Part shown: positions 26,865 to 35,760 of the stretch, piece after piece
How positions within the stretch are numbered: position 1 is the stretch's first letter
Layout of the letters: every line of letters starts with the position of its first letter
From: Cronobacter condimenti 1330
GTDB lineage: Bacteria; Pseudomonadota; Gammaproteobacteria; Enterobacterales; Enterobacteriaceae
Length of the DNA stretch: 64,000 bases
Direction: 5' to 3'
NCBI RefSeq assembly: GCF_001277255.1
Contig: NZ_CP012264.1
Span: 3,162,001-3,226,000, forward strand
Position numbers and translations under genes: made by a program
Notes under the pieces: model-generated
What the model was told of the DNA's origin: nothing
The model's input: the letters and a program-made list of their open reading frames with translations, nothing else
Database searches by the model: none

Positions 26865-28331
26865 ATGTTCAGGCAGTTGAAAACAACTCTGATTGCGACG
26901 CTTATCGGTGCCATGCTGGCAGGCCAGCTTGCGCCCGCCTTTGCAGCGGACCCGGCCGACGGCTTGCCCGATATGGGGACATCGGCGGGCAGCACGCTCT
27001 CTATTGGTCAGGAGCTGCAAATGGGCGATTACTACGTTCGCCAACTGCGTGGCAGCGCCCCGCTCATCAACGATCCGCTGCTGGTGCAATATATCAACGG
27101 GCTGGGGATGCGCCTGGTCTCCCACGCCGATTCGGTAAAAACCCCTTTCCATTTCTATCTTATTAATAACGACGAGATTAACGCCTTCGCCTTTTTCGGC
27201 GGCAATGTGGTGCTGCATTCGGCGCTCTTTCGCTACGCTGATAACGAAAGCCAGCTCGCCTCGGTGATGGCGCACGAAATTTCTCACGTAACTCAGCGCC
27301 ATCTGGCGCGTGCGATGGAAGATCAAAAGCGCAGCGCCCCGCTGACCTGGGTCGGCGCGCTCGGCTCGATCCTGCTTGCGATGGCAAGCCCGCAGGCGGG
27401 CATGGCGGCGCTGACCGGCACGCTCGCTGGTACGCAGCAGGGTGTCATTAGCTTTACGCAGCAAAACGAGCAGGAGGCCGACCGCATTGGCATTCAGGTG
27501 CTGCAACGCTCCGGCTTTGATCCGCAGGCAATGCCGACGTTCCTTGAAAAACTGCTCGACCAGGCGCGTTACTCCACGCGTCCGCCGGAAATATTGCTCA
27601 CTCACCCGCTGCCGGAAAGCCGTCTTGCCGATGCCCGCAACCGCGCCAACCAGATGCGCCCGGTGGTGTCGCAATCTTCTGAAGCGTTTTACATGGCCAA
27701 AGTGCGCGCGCTTGGCATGTACAACTCGGGACGCAACCAGCTCACCAGCGACCTGCTCGATACCCTCGCTAAAGGTAACCAGCGCGAGCAGCACGCTGCG
27801 CAGTATGGCCGCGCGCTGCAGGCGATGCAGGATAAACGCTTCGCCGAGGCGCGCCAGCAGCTGGAGCCGCTCCTGCGTGCCCAGCCCGGCAACGCCTGGT
27901 ATCTTGACCTCGCCACCGATATTTCGCTCGGCGAGCACAAAGCCCAGGAAGCGATTGACCGTCTGAAAAGCGCGCCGGATCTGAAAACCAATCCGGTCTT
28001 GCAGCTTAACCTCGCTAACGCGTATCTGGAGGGTGGCCAGCCAGCGCAGGCGGCGACCACCCTTAACCGTTACACCTTCACCTGGCCTGACGACACCAAC
28101 GGCTGGGATTTGCTGGCGCAGGCGCAGGCCGCACTTGGCAACCGCGACCAGGAGCTCGCAGCCCGCGCGGAAGTCATGGCGCTGCTGGGTAAACTGGATC
28201 AGGCCATTACGCTGCTGAGTAGCGCAAGCTCCCAGGTGAAGCTCGGCAGTCTGCAACAGGCGCGCTATGACGCCCGCATTGACCAGATCCGCCAGCTACA
28301 GCAACGTTTCCGCCCTTACGAAAAAATGTAA
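26865..28331 (+). CDS. bepA: Periplasmic protease/chaperone BepA
   Basis: M48 zinc metalloprotease with C-terminal TPR repeats that helps assemble LptD and degrades misassembled outer-membrane proteins. It has 488 residues (E. coli 487). A signal peptide ends near AFA-AD (about residue 28). The zinc motif HEISH is at 137-141, the third ligand in NEQEADRIG, and the TPR region runs from about 310 to the end. The ATG at 26865 follows GAAAGAGG. yfgD follows 11 bases later. In E. coli the gene belongs to the sigma-E regulon; I could not place a convincing sigma-E promoter. Confidence 0.97.
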   Translation: MFRQLKTTLIATLIGAMLAGQLAPAFAADPADGLPDMGTSAGSTLSIGQELQMGDYYVRQLRGSAPLINDPLLVQYINGLGMRLVSHADSVKTPFHFYLINNDEINAFAFFGGNVVLHSALFRYADNESQLASVMAHEISHVTQRHLARAMEDQKRSAPLTWVGALGSILLAMASPQAGMAALTGTLAGTQQGVISFTQQNEQEADRIGIQVLQRSGFDPQAMPTFLEKLLDQARYSTRPPEILLTHPLPESRLADARNRANQMRPVVSQSSEAFYMAKVRALGMYNSGRNQLTSDLLDTLAKGNQREQHAAQYGRALQAMQDKRFAEARQQLEPLLRAQPGNAWYLDLATDISLGEHKAQEAIDRLKSAPDLKTNPVLQLNLANAYLEGGQPAQAATTLNRYTFTWPDDTNGWDLLAQAQAALGNRDQELAARAEVMALLGKLDQAITLLSSASSQVKLGSLQQARYDARIDQIRQLQQRFRPYEKM

Positions 28332-28342
28332 CAGGAGAACCC

Positions 28343-28699
28343 ATGTCCCGGGACGTGACGATTTACCATAACCCGCGCTGCTCAAAGAGTCGTGAAACCC
28401 TTAACCTGCTGACCGAGCGCGGTATTGAACCAAACGTGGTGTTATATCTGGAAACGCTGCCGGACGCGGCTCACCTCAAAACGCTGTTGCAGCAACTGGG
28501 GTTTAGCCACCCGCGCGAGCTGATGCGCACTAAAGAAGAGCTTTATAAAACGCTCAACCTTGCTGATGCGACGTTAAGCGAAGAGGCGCTGATTCAGGCG
28601 ATGGTCGACAACCCGAAGCTTATCGAGCGCCCGATTGTGGTAAGCGCGAATAAAGCCCGCCTGGGCCGCCCGCCGGAACAGGTGCTGGAAATCCTCTGA
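28343..28699 (+). CDS. yfgD: Arsenate-reductase-like protein YfgD
   Basis: ArsC-family thioredoxin-fold protein, 118 residues. It has HNPRCSKSR at 9-17 with catalytic-type Cys13 and the arginine-rich C-terminus (ERPIVV, ARLGRPPEQVLEIL). E. coli YfgD is named probable arsenate reductase, but no arsR or arsB is nearby, so the real substrate is uncertain. It is co-transcribed with bepA and is followed by a terminator. Confidence 0.93.
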   Translation: MSRDVTIYHNPRCSKSRETLNLLTERGIEPNVVLYLETLPDAAHLKTLLQQLGFSHPRELMRTKEELYKTLNLADATLSEEALIQAMVDNPKLIERPIVVSANKARLGRPPEQVLEIL

Positions 28700-28702
28700 T
28701 AC

Positions 28703-28740
28703 GCAAAACGCCGCAGATTTCTCCGCGGCGTTTTATTTTG
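28703..28740. terminator. Terminator between convergent yfgD and hda
   Basis: Stem AAAACGCCGC / GCGGCGTTTT with loop AGATTTCTCC, followed by a T-rich tail on the plus strand and A/T-rich sequence on the other; probably works in both directions. Confidence 0.85.
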
Positions 28741-28757
28741 CAACGCTTAACGTCAAT

Positions 28758-29459
28758 TCAAAGGCCGAGCGTATCTTTCACAAACGGGATCGTCAGCTTA
28801 CGCTGGGCGCTGATCGAGGCGCGATCGAGCTGATCGAGCGTCAGGAACAGCGTGCGCATTTCACGATCGAGCCGCTTTAACAGAAAGCGACCGACATCTT
28901 CCGGAAGCTCAAACCCGCGCATCCGCGCGCGCAGTTGTAACGCCTGCAGTTTGTCATCATCGGAAAGCGGTTGAAGACGGTAGATCTGTCCCCAGTCGAG
29001 ACGCGAAGCGAGATCGGGCAGCTTCAGATTCAGCTGACGCGGCGGCCTGTCGCCGGTTATCAGCAGCCGGGTATTGCCCGACTCCAGAATCCGGTTGTAG
29101 AGATTGAAAATCGCCATTTCCCAGAGTTCGTCCCCCGCAATGCATTCGATATTATCGATACAAACCAGCGAGAGTTGCTCCATTCCTTCCAGTACTTCCG
29201 GTACAAACCAGGTGCGCTTATCCAGCGGCACATAGCCGACCGCGTCTCCGCGTTGGGAAAGCTCAGCGCAGGCGGCATGCAGCAGATGACTGCGCCCGCC
29301 CCCTTCCCGGGACCAGAAATAAATATAGCCACTGCGGTCATGGCGCAGCATGGTCTGGAGTGCGGCTAATAAAGAGGGGTTGTCGCCCGGCCAAAAGCTG
29401 GCAAACGTTTCGTCATCGGGCAGCCAGAGCGGCAAGGAGAGCTGTGCCGGTGTGTTCAG
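28758..29459 (-). CDS. hda: DnaA inactivator protein Hda (CTG start)
   Basis: AAA+ protein which, bound to the DNA-loaded sliding clamp, stimulates hydrolysis of DnaA-ATP and prevents over-initiation. If started at CTG 29459 the protein has 233 residues, as in E. coli, and carries the clamp-binding motif QLSLPL at 6-11. AGAGGT lies about 5 bases upstream. A TTG start at 29435 would remove half of that motif, and no ATG exists before the conserved region. The E. coli gene is also reported to start at CUG. The divergent Walker A region GGGRSHLLHAA and the sensor region follow the family. Confidence 0.92.
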   Translation of the reverse strand: MNTPAQLSLPLWLPDDETFASFWPGDNPSLLAALQTMLRHDRSGYIYFWSREGGGRSHLLHAACAELSQRGDAVGYVPLDKRTWFVPEVLEGMEQLSLVCIDNIECIAGDELWEMAIFNLYNRILESGNTRLLITGDRPPRQLNLKLPDLASRLDWGQIYRLQPLSDDDKLQALQLRARMRGFELPEDVGRFLLKRLDREMRTLFLTLDQLDRASISAQRKLTIPFVKDTLGL

Positions 29460-29524
29460 AAGGACCTCTTCAAGGACTTGCGAAAAAACGCATTGAGTCT
29501 ATCACACAATCGCTTCGCTGTTGA

Positions 29525-29548
29525 ACCGGGCGGACAGCGCCGCCCGGT
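29525..29548 (-). terminator. Hairpin after uraA
   Basis: Nine-base-pair stem ACCGGGCGG / CCGCCCGGT with loop ACAGCG, just after the uraA stop on the minus strand. There is no U tract, so it may stabilise the 3' end rather than terminate by itself. Confidence 0.5.
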
Positions 29549-29555
29549 GTCAGGA

Positions 29556-30845
29556 TCAATGGGACGGTTTTTCTTGCTCGTCAGCGTCCAGTACCTTTTC
29601 TTCCGGGCACAACACGCTGATAAGTTTAAAAATAAGGCTTAACGCTACGCCGACGATCGTCGCGAGCGCCATGCCTTTCAACTCCGCCGCGCCGACATGA
29701 ACTTTCGCACCGCTGACGCCAATTATCAAAATAACGGAGGTGAGGATCAGGTTTTGCGCCTTGCTGTAATCCACTTTCGATTCAATCAGTACGCGGATAC
29801 CTGAAGCGCCAATCACGCCGTAAAGCAGCAGCGAAACGCCGCCCATCACCGGGACCGGGATGATCTGGATTGCCGCCGCCAGTTTGCCCACGCAGGAGAG
29901 CAGGATCGCAATAATCGCCGCCCCGCCAATAACCCAGGTGCTGTAAACGCGGGTAATTGCCATCACGCCGATGTTTTCACCGTAGGTGGTGTTGGGGGTT
30001 GATCCGAAAAAGCCGGAGATAATCGTCGAGAACCCGTTAGCGAACATGGAACGATGCAGGCCCGGATCGCGGATCAGATCTTTTTTCACGATATTAGCGG
30101 TCACGACCAGGTGGCCGACATGCTCGGCAATCACCACCAGCGCGGCAGGCAAAATGGTAAAGATAGCGAACCACTCAAAGCGCGGCGTGTAAAACGTCGG
30201 CAGCGCGAACCAGTGGGCATTGGCAATCGCCGTGGTGTCTACCACGCCCATCGCAAACGACAGGGCGTACCCTGCCAGCACACCGATAAGGATCGGGATA
30301 ATCGCCAGAAAACCGCGGAACAGCACGGAGCCAAACACGGTCACGCCGAGCGTCACCAGTGAGATGGTAATGGTGGTGGAATCCGCCGTCTGACCTTCAG
30401 GAGGCAAAAGACCTGCCATATTGGCGGCAACGCCCGCGAGTTCAAGGCCGATAACCGCAACGATAGCGCCCATCGCAGCAGGGGGAAACATCACGTCCAG
30501 CCAGCCGGTGCCTGCTTTTTTCACAATCAGCGCGACAACGCAGAACAGCACGCCACAGACGATAAAGCCGCCAAGCGCCATCTCATAGCCGAGCGGCAAA
30601 AGCAGCAATACCGGCGAAATAAAAGCGAAGCTTGATCCCAGATACGCCGGGATTTTGCCTTTACAGATAAAGAGATAAAGCAGCGTCCCGATGCCGTTAA
30701 ACAGCAATACGGTGGCCGGATTAATATGAAACAGGATGGGCACCAGCACGGTTGCGCCAAACATGGCGAACAGGTGCTGCAAACTAAGCGGGATAGTCTG
30801 TAAGAGCGGCGGTCGTTCACTTACCCCGATAGCACGGCGCGTCAT
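29556..30845 (-). CDS. uraA: Uracil:proton symporter UraA
   Basis: Inner-membrane uracil permease of the NAT/NCS2 family, 429 residues as in E. coli, with 14 expected membrane segments. Family motifs GLELAGVAANMAG, VVIAEHVGHLVVTAN and the FFGSTPNTTYGENIGVM block are present. The ATG at 30845 has TTGAGGAAAA upstream; the frame extends 16 codons upstream without support. It is second in the upp-uraA operon, separated by 79 bases that hold an intrinsic terminator. Confidence 0.97.
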   Translation of the reverse strand: MTRRAIGVSERPPLLQTIPLSLQHLFAMFGATVLVPILFHINPATVLLFNGIGTLLYLFICKGKIPAYLGSSFAFISPVLLLLPLGYEMALGGFIVCGVLFCVVALIVKKAGTGWLDVMFPPAAMGAIVAVIGLELAGVAANMAGLLPPEGQTADSTTITISLVTLGVTVFGSVLFRGFLAIIPILIGVLAGYALSFAMGVVDTTAIANAHWFALPTFYTPRFEWFAIFTILPAALVVIAEHVGHLVVTANIVKKDLIRDPGLHRSMFANGFSTIISGFFGSTPNTTYGENIGVMAITRVYSTWVIGGAAIIAILLSCVGKLAAAIQIIPVPVMGGVSLLLYGVIGASGIRVLIESKVDYSKAQNLILTSVILIIGVSGAKVHVGAAELKGMALATIVGVALSLIFKLISVLCPEEKVLDADEQEKPSH

Positions 30846-30890
30846 AGCGTTTTCCTCAAGAGTGTTGTTGTGTGATGTTGAGTGTGGAAC

Positions 30891-30920
30891 CAAAAAAAAG
30901 CCGACTAAAAAGTCGGCTTA
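30891..30920 (-). terminator. Intercistronic terminator between upp and uraA
   Basis: On the minus strand AGCCGACT-TTTT-AGTCGGCT is followed by eight T residues, a complete intrinsic terminator a few bases after the upp stop and before the uraA start. It is expected to lower uraA expression relative to upp. Confidence 0.88.
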
Positions 30921-30924
30921 ATGT

Positions 30925-31551
30925 TTATTTCGTACCAAATATTTTGTCGCCCGCGTCGCCGAGGCCTGGGATGATGTACCCGTGCTCATTGAGCCCCTTG
31001 TCGATGGAGGCGGTGTATAGCTCGACATCCGGGTGCGCATTCTCCAGCGCTTTGATACCTTCAGGCGCGGCGACCAGAACCAGAACCTTAATGCTGGTGC
31101 AGCCCGCTTTTTTCAGCAGGTCGATGGTGGCGATCATAGAGCCGCCTGTCGCCAGCATCGGGTCAACGACCAGCGCCATGCGCTCGTCGATATTGGAAAC
31201 CAGCTTCTGGAAATACGGCACTGGCTCCAGGGTTTCTTCGTCGCGGTAGATGCCGACGACGCTGATACGCGCGCTTGGCACGTTCTCAAGCACCCCTTCC
31301 ATCATGCCAAGACCCGCACGCAGGATAGGCACAACGGTAATTTTCTTGCCCTTGATTTGCTCGATTTCCACCGGGCCGTTCCAGCCTTCGATGGTCACTT
31401 TTTCGGTCAGCAGATCTGCCGTGGCTTCATAGGTCAGCAGGCTGCCCACTTCAGAGGCGAGTTCACGAAAACGCTTGGTGCTGATGTCATGCTCGCGCAT
31501 CAGGCCCAGCTTGTGTTTAACCAGCGGGTGTTTCACTTCGACGATCTTCAT
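30925..31551 (-). CDS. upp: Uracil phosphoribosyltransferase
   Basis: Salvage enzyme making UMP from uracil and PRPP; 208 residues, equal to E. coli. The PRPP-binding loop is VDPMLATGGSM and the uracil-binding C-terminus includes GYIIPGLGDAGDK. The ATG at 31551 gives MKIVEVKHPLVKHKLG with a GGGGAGAAAAAG ribosome site. It is divergent from purM and first in the upp-uraA operon. Confidence 0.98.
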   Translation of the reverse strand: MKIVEVKHPLVKHKLGLMREHDISTKRFRELASEVGSLLTYEATADLLTEKVTIEGWNGPVEIEQIKGKKITVVPILRAGLGMMEGVLENVPSARISVVGIYRDEETLEPVPYFQKLVSNIDERMALVVDPMLATGGSMIATIDLLKKAGCTSIKVLVLVAAPEGIKALENAHPDVELYTASIDKGLNEHGYIIPGLGDAGDKIFGTK

Positions 31552-31703
31552 TCTTTTTCTCCCCAGCAAGATGGCAACCACAAAAAAAATCGCCGGATTA
31601 TACCGCTTTTTGCGCGCGGCGCCATACGTAATGGGCTTGATCGGGATCAACTGAACAGAAGTCAGTCATCGCGCAAGTGTATTTTATTCACCACAACAAC
31701 CAC

Positions 31704-31719
31704 TCGCAAACGTTTGCCT
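31704..31719 (+). promoter_or_regulatory. PurR operator upstream of purM
   Basis: TCGCAAACGTTTGCCT contains the perfect 12-base palindrome GCAAACGTTTGC (31706-31717), the core of the PurR box. It lies 65-80 bases before the purM GTG start. PurR repression of purMN is known in E. coli. Confidence 0.85.
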
Positions 31720-31783
31720 GGACTGTTAGAATTGCCGCGATTTCTCTACTACCACCAACCGCAACCGCGTGGGGACTTTAGCA

Positions 31784-32821
31784 GTGACCGACAAAACCTC
31801 TCTCAGCTATAAAGATGCCGGTGTTGATATTGATGCTGGTAACGCTCTGGTCGACCGAATTAAAGGCGTCGTGAAAAAAACCCGTCGTCCGGAAGTGATG
31901 GGCGGCCTGGGCGGCTTCGGCGCACTCTGCGCGCTGCCGCAGAAATACCGCGAACCGGTGCTCGTCTCCGGTACCGACGGCGTCGGCACGAAGCTGCGTC
32001 TGGCGATGGATCTGAAGCGTCACGATACGATAGGCATCGACCTGGTGGCGATGTGCGTTAACGATTTGGTGGTACAAGGCGCCGAGCCGCTCTTTTTCCT
32101 CGACTACTACGCGACCGGTAAGCTGGATGTGGATACCGCAGCCAGCGTGATTCACGGCATTGCGGAAGGCTGCCTGCAATCCGGCTGCGCGCTGGTTGGC
32201 GGTGAGACGGCGGAAATGCCGGGCATGTATCACGGTGATGATTATGACGTGGCTGGTTTCTGCGTTGGCGTAGTGGAAAAATCAGAGATTATCGACGGCA
32301 CGAAAGTGGCTGACGGCGATGTGCTGGTCGCACTGGCTTCAAGCGGCCCACACTCCAACGGCTACTCGCTGGTACGTAAAATTCTTGAAGTGAGCGGCGC
32401 GGATCCGCAGACCACCGAGCTTGACGGCAAACCGCTCGCCGATCACCTGCTGGCCCCGACCCGCATCTATGTGAAGCCGGTGCTGGAACTGATTGAGAAG
32501 CTCGAGGTTCATGCCATTGCCCACCTGACCGGCGGCGGCTTCTGGGAGAATATTCCGCGCGTGCTGCCGGATAACACCCAGGCGGTGATTGATGAATCCT
32601 CCTGGCAGTGGCCAGCGGTGTTCAACTGGTTGCAGCAGGCTGGCAATGTCAGCCGTCATGAAATGTACCGCACCTTTAACTGCGGCGTCGGTATGGTTAT
32701 CGCCCTGCCTGCCGCCGAAGCGGACAAGGCGGTTGCGCTGCTAAATAGCCTTGGCGAAACTGCGTGGAAAATCGGCGCTATCAAAGCATCAGACGCCCAG
32801 GACCGCGTGGTTATTGCGTAA
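31784..32821 (+). CDS. purM: AIR synthase PurM (GTG start)
   Basis: Phosphoribosylformylglycinamidine cyclo-ligase, the fifth step of purine synthesis; 345 residues. The GTG at 31784 gives MTDKTSLSYKDAGVDID, aligning exactly with the E. coli start, with GGGGAC upstream; an in-frame ATG-like codon farther upstream is not supported. The ATP-binding glycine-rich region GGLGGFGALC and SGTDGVGTKL are visible. Its TAA overlaps the purN ATG by one base (TAATG). Confidence 0.97.
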   Translation: MTDKTSLSYKDAGVDIDAGNALVDRIKGVVKKTRRPEVMGGLGGFGALCALPQKYREPVLVSGTDGVGTKLRLAMDLKRHDTIGIDLVAMCVNDLVVQGAEPLFFLDYYATGKLDVDTAASVIHGIAEGCLQSGCALVGGETAEMPGMYHGDDYDVAGFCVGVVEKSEIIDGTKVADGDVLVALASSGPHSNGYSLVRKILEVSGADPQTTELDGKPLADHLLAPTRIYVKPVLELIEKLEVHAIAHLTGGGFWENIPRVLPDNTQAVIDESSWQWPAVFNWLQQAGNVSRHEMYRTFNCGVGMVIALPAAEADKAVALLNSLGETAWKIGAIKASDAQDRVVIA

Positions 32822-33462
32822 TGAAGCGCATCGTGGTGCTGATTTCCGGCAACGGCAGTAATCTGCAGGCCATCATCGATGCCTGCGCGCAGCAGAAAAT
32901 TAACGGCGTGATGAGCGCCGTGTTCAGCAACAAGGCCGACGCGTTCGGCCTTGAGCGCGCCCGCGAAGCCAATATTCCAGCGCATGCGTTAAGCGCAAGT
33001 GCGTTTGCAAGCCGCGAGGCCTTTGACCGCGAGCTGATCCAAGAGATAGACGCATACGCGCCAGATCTTATCGTGCTGGCCGGTTATATGCGCATCCTGA
33101 GCCCTGCGTTTGTCGCGCACTATGCAGGGCGGCTTCTGAATATTCACCCTTCCCTGCTGCCGAAATATCCGGGGCTGCATACGCATCGCCAGGCGCTCGC
33201 CAATGGTGATGAAGAGCACGGCACGTCGGTTCATTTCGTGACGGACGAGCTGGACGGCGGACCGGTCATTTTACAGGCCCGCGTTCCGGTGTTTCCGGGC
33301 GATACCGAAGAAGACGTCACGGCGCGGGTTCAGGCTCAGGAACATGCTATCTACCCGCTTGTGGTGAGCTGGTTTGTTGACGGACGCCTTGCTATGCGCG
33401 AAGGCCGGGCCTGGCTTGACGGGCATCCGCTCCCGCCGCAGGGTTATGCCTCAGAAGACTAA
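32821..33462 (+). CDS. purN: GAR transformylase PurN
   Basis: Formyltetrahydrofolate-dependent phosphoribosylglycinamide formyltransferase, 213 residues (E. coli 212). The PRPP/GAR loop SGNGSNLQ is at about 10-17, and the catalytic Asn-His-Asp set is in LLNIHPSLLPKYPG and TDELDGGPVI. The start codon overlaps the purM stop, so translation is coupled. A strong terminator follows. Confidence 0.97.
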   Translation: MKRIVVLISGNGSNLQAIIDACAQQKINGVMSAVFSNKADAFGLERAREANIPAHALSASAFASREAFDRELIQEIDAYAPDLIVLAGYMRILSPAFVAHYAGRLLNIHPSLLPKYPGLHTHRQALANGDEEHGTSVHFVTDELDGGPVILQARVPVFPGDTEEDVTARVQAQEHAIYPLVVSWFVDGRLAMREGRAWLDGHPLPPQGYASED

Positions 33463-33488
33463 AGGGCCGCATGGCCCTTTATTTTTTT
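33461..33488 (+). terminator. Terminator of purMN
   Basis: Stem AAAGGGCC / GGCCCTTT with loop GCAT, followed by ATTTTTTT, at the purN stop. Confidence 0.9.
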
Positions 33489-33696
33489 CTGCGCCGTGCC
33501 GTTAATAAAAGCAGCGAGGCCAGAAAGCGCACGGCAACGTCCCGGTTTTACAGGGATTTTCATACCATTCTCGAAAGCTTGCGGATAACTGTCATACTTT
33601 TCTGGCACAGTTGGACAGAGCATGACAAAGCTCGCCATAATAACCCCGAGACGGATTTGCCACGTCCCGAGTTAATCAACCGGAGTGTGAGTAGTA

Positions 33697-35757
33697 ATGG
33701 GTCAGGATAAGCTTTATATCGAAAAAGAACTGAGCTGGTTATCGTTCAACGAACGCGTCTTGCAGGAAGCGGCGGATAAAACCAATCCGCTGATCGAGCG
33801 CATGCGCTTTCTGGGCATCTACTCCAATAATCTTGATGAATTTTATAAGGTCCGGTTCGCCGAGCTTAAGCGACGCATTATCATCAGCGAAGAACAGGGC
33901 TTGAACTCCCATTCGCGCCACCTGCTGGGCAAGATCCAGTCACGGGTGCTGAAGGCGGATCAGGAATTTGACGGCCTGTATAACGATCTTCTGCTGGAGA
34001 TGGCGCGTAATCAGATCTTCCTTATAAATGAACGCCAGCTCTCCGAAAATCAACAGGTATGGCTGCGCCACTACTTTAAACATTATCTGCGCCAGCACGT
34101 CACCCCGACGCTCATCAATCGTGATACCGATCTGGTGCAGTTCCTGAAAGACGATTACACCTATCTGGCCGTTGAGATCATCCGCGGCGACTCGATCCGC
34201 TATGCGTTGCTGGAGATCCCGGCTGATAAAGTGCCGCGCTTTGTGAATCTCCCGCCGGAAACGCCGCGCCGCCGCAAGCCGATGATCCTGCTGGATAACA
34301 TTTTGCGTTTCTGTCTGGATGACATCTTTAAAGGTTTCTTCGATTACGACGCGCTCAATGCCTATTCCATGAAGATGACGCGCGACGCAGAATACGATCT
34401 CGTGCACGAGATGGAATCGAGCCTTTTGGAACTGATGTCCTCCAGCCTAAAACAGCGTCTGACCGCGGAGCCGGTGCGTTTCGTCTATCAGCGCGATATG
34501 CCCGACGCCATGGTGCAGATGCTGCGCGAGAAGTTGTCCATTTCACGCTACGACTCCATCGTACCGGGCGGGCGTTACCATAACTTCAAAGATTTCATCA
34601 GCTTCCCGAATGTCGGCAAGGCGAATTTAATCAATAAACCGCTGCCGCGCCTGCGCCATATCTGGTTTGATAAATTCCGCAACGGCTTTGATGCCATTCG
34701 CGAGCGCGACGTACTGCTCTACTATCCGTATCACACGTTCGAACATGTGCTGGAGCTGCTGCGCCAGGCCTCGTTCGACCCAAGCGTGCTGGCGATTAAA
34801 ATCAACATTTACCGCGTGGCGAAAGACTCGCGCATTATCGATTCGATGATCCACGCTGCGCACAACGGCAAAAAAGTCACGGTGGTCGTTGAATTGCAGG
34901 CGCGTTTTGACGAAGAGGCGAACATTCACTGGGCAAAACGCCTGACCGAAGCGGGCGTGCACGTTATCTTCTCGGCGCCTGGCCTGAAAATTCATGCCAA
35001 ACTCTTTCTTATCTCACGCAAAGAAGGCGACGATGTGGTGCGCTATGCACATATCGGCACCGGTAACTTCAACGAAAAAACTGCACGCCTGTATACCGAC
35101 TACTCGCTGCTGACCGCTGATGCACGTATCACGAACGAAGTGCGCCGGGTGTTTAACTTCATCGAGAACCCGTACCGGCCCGTGAGTTTTGATTACCTGC
35201 TGGTGTCGCCGCAAAACTCGCGTCGCCTGATGTACGAAATGATCGACCAGGAAATTGCTAACGCTCAGCAGGGGCTGCCGTCCGGGATCACGCTCAAGCT
35301 CAATAACCTCGTCGATAAAGGACTGGTAGACCGCCTCTATGCGGCGTCGGGTTCTGGCGTACAGGTCAACTTGCTCATTCGCGGTATGTGCTCTCTCATC
35401 CCGCAACTTGAGGGGATCAGCGATAATATTCAGGTGATCAGCATCGTGGATCGCTACCTGGAGCACGACAGGGTCTATATTTTCGAAAATGGCGGCGATA
35501 AACGTGTTTATTTATCCTCTGCCGACTGGATGACGCGTAATATTGACTACCGCATAGAGGTCGCTACGCCGTTGCTGGATCCGCGCCTGAAACAGCGCAT
35601 TCTGGATATCATTGATATCCTGTTCAGTGATACGGTGAAAGCCCGTTATGTGGATAAAGAACTGAGCAATCGCTATGTGCCGCGTGGCAATCGCCGCAAA
35701 GTTCGCGCACAATTGGCGATTTACGATTACATCAAATCTCTTGAACAGCCTGAATAA
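33697..35757 (+). CDS. ppk: Polyphosphate kinase
   Basis: Peripheral membrane enzyme that reversibly makes long polyphosphate from ATP; 686 residues (E. coli 688). The autophosphorylated histidine is His433 in KIHAKLFLI and the second essential one is His452 in RYAHIGTGNFNEKTARLY, 19 residues apart as in E. coli. The C-terminus ends NRRKVRAQLAIYDYIKSLEQ as in the E. coli protein. ppx starts three bases after the stop, so synthesis and breakdown enzymes share an operon. A weak Pho-box-like sequence lies upstream (see findings). Confidence 0.97.
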   Translation: MGQDKLYIEKELSWLSFNERVLQEAADKTNPLIERMRFLGIYSNNLDEFYKVRFAELKRRIIISEEQGLNSHSRHLLGKIQSRVLKADQEFDGLYNDLLLEMARNQIFLINERQLSENQQVWLRHYFKHYLRQHVTPTLINRDTDLVQFLKDDYTYLAVEIIRGDSIRYALLEIPADKVPRFVNLPPETPRRRKPMILLDNILRFCLDDIFKGFFDYDALNAYSMKMTRDAEYDLVHEMESSLLELMSSSLKQRLTAEPVRFVYQRDMPDAMVQMLREKLSISRYDSIVPGGRYHNFKDFISFPNVGKANLINKPLPRLRHIWFDKFRNGFDAIRERDVLLYYPYHTFEHVLELLRQASFDPSVLAIKINIYRVAKDSRIIDSMIHAAHNGKKVTVVVELQARFDEEANIHWAKRLTEAGVHVIFSAPGLKIHAKLFLISRKEGDDVVRYAHIGTGNFNEKTARLYTDYSLLTADARITNEVRRVFNFIENPYRPVSFDYLLVSPQNSRRLMYEMIDQEIANAQQGLPSGITLKLNNLVDKGLVDRLYAASGSGVQVNLLIRGMCSLIPQLEGISDNIQVISIVDRYLEHDRVYIFENGGDKRVYLSSADWMTRNIDYRIEVATPLLDPRLKQRILDIIDILFSDTVKARYVDKELSNRYVPRGNRRKVRAQLAIYDYIKSLEQPE

Positions 35758-35760
35758 TCT

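Noticed and set aside
26634..28256. A 540-codon open frame antisense to bepA
   Set aside because: It lies wholly opposite a conserved gene, is rich in Arg/His/Gln as antisense frames of high-GC genes usually are, and has no ribosome site or recognisable domain.
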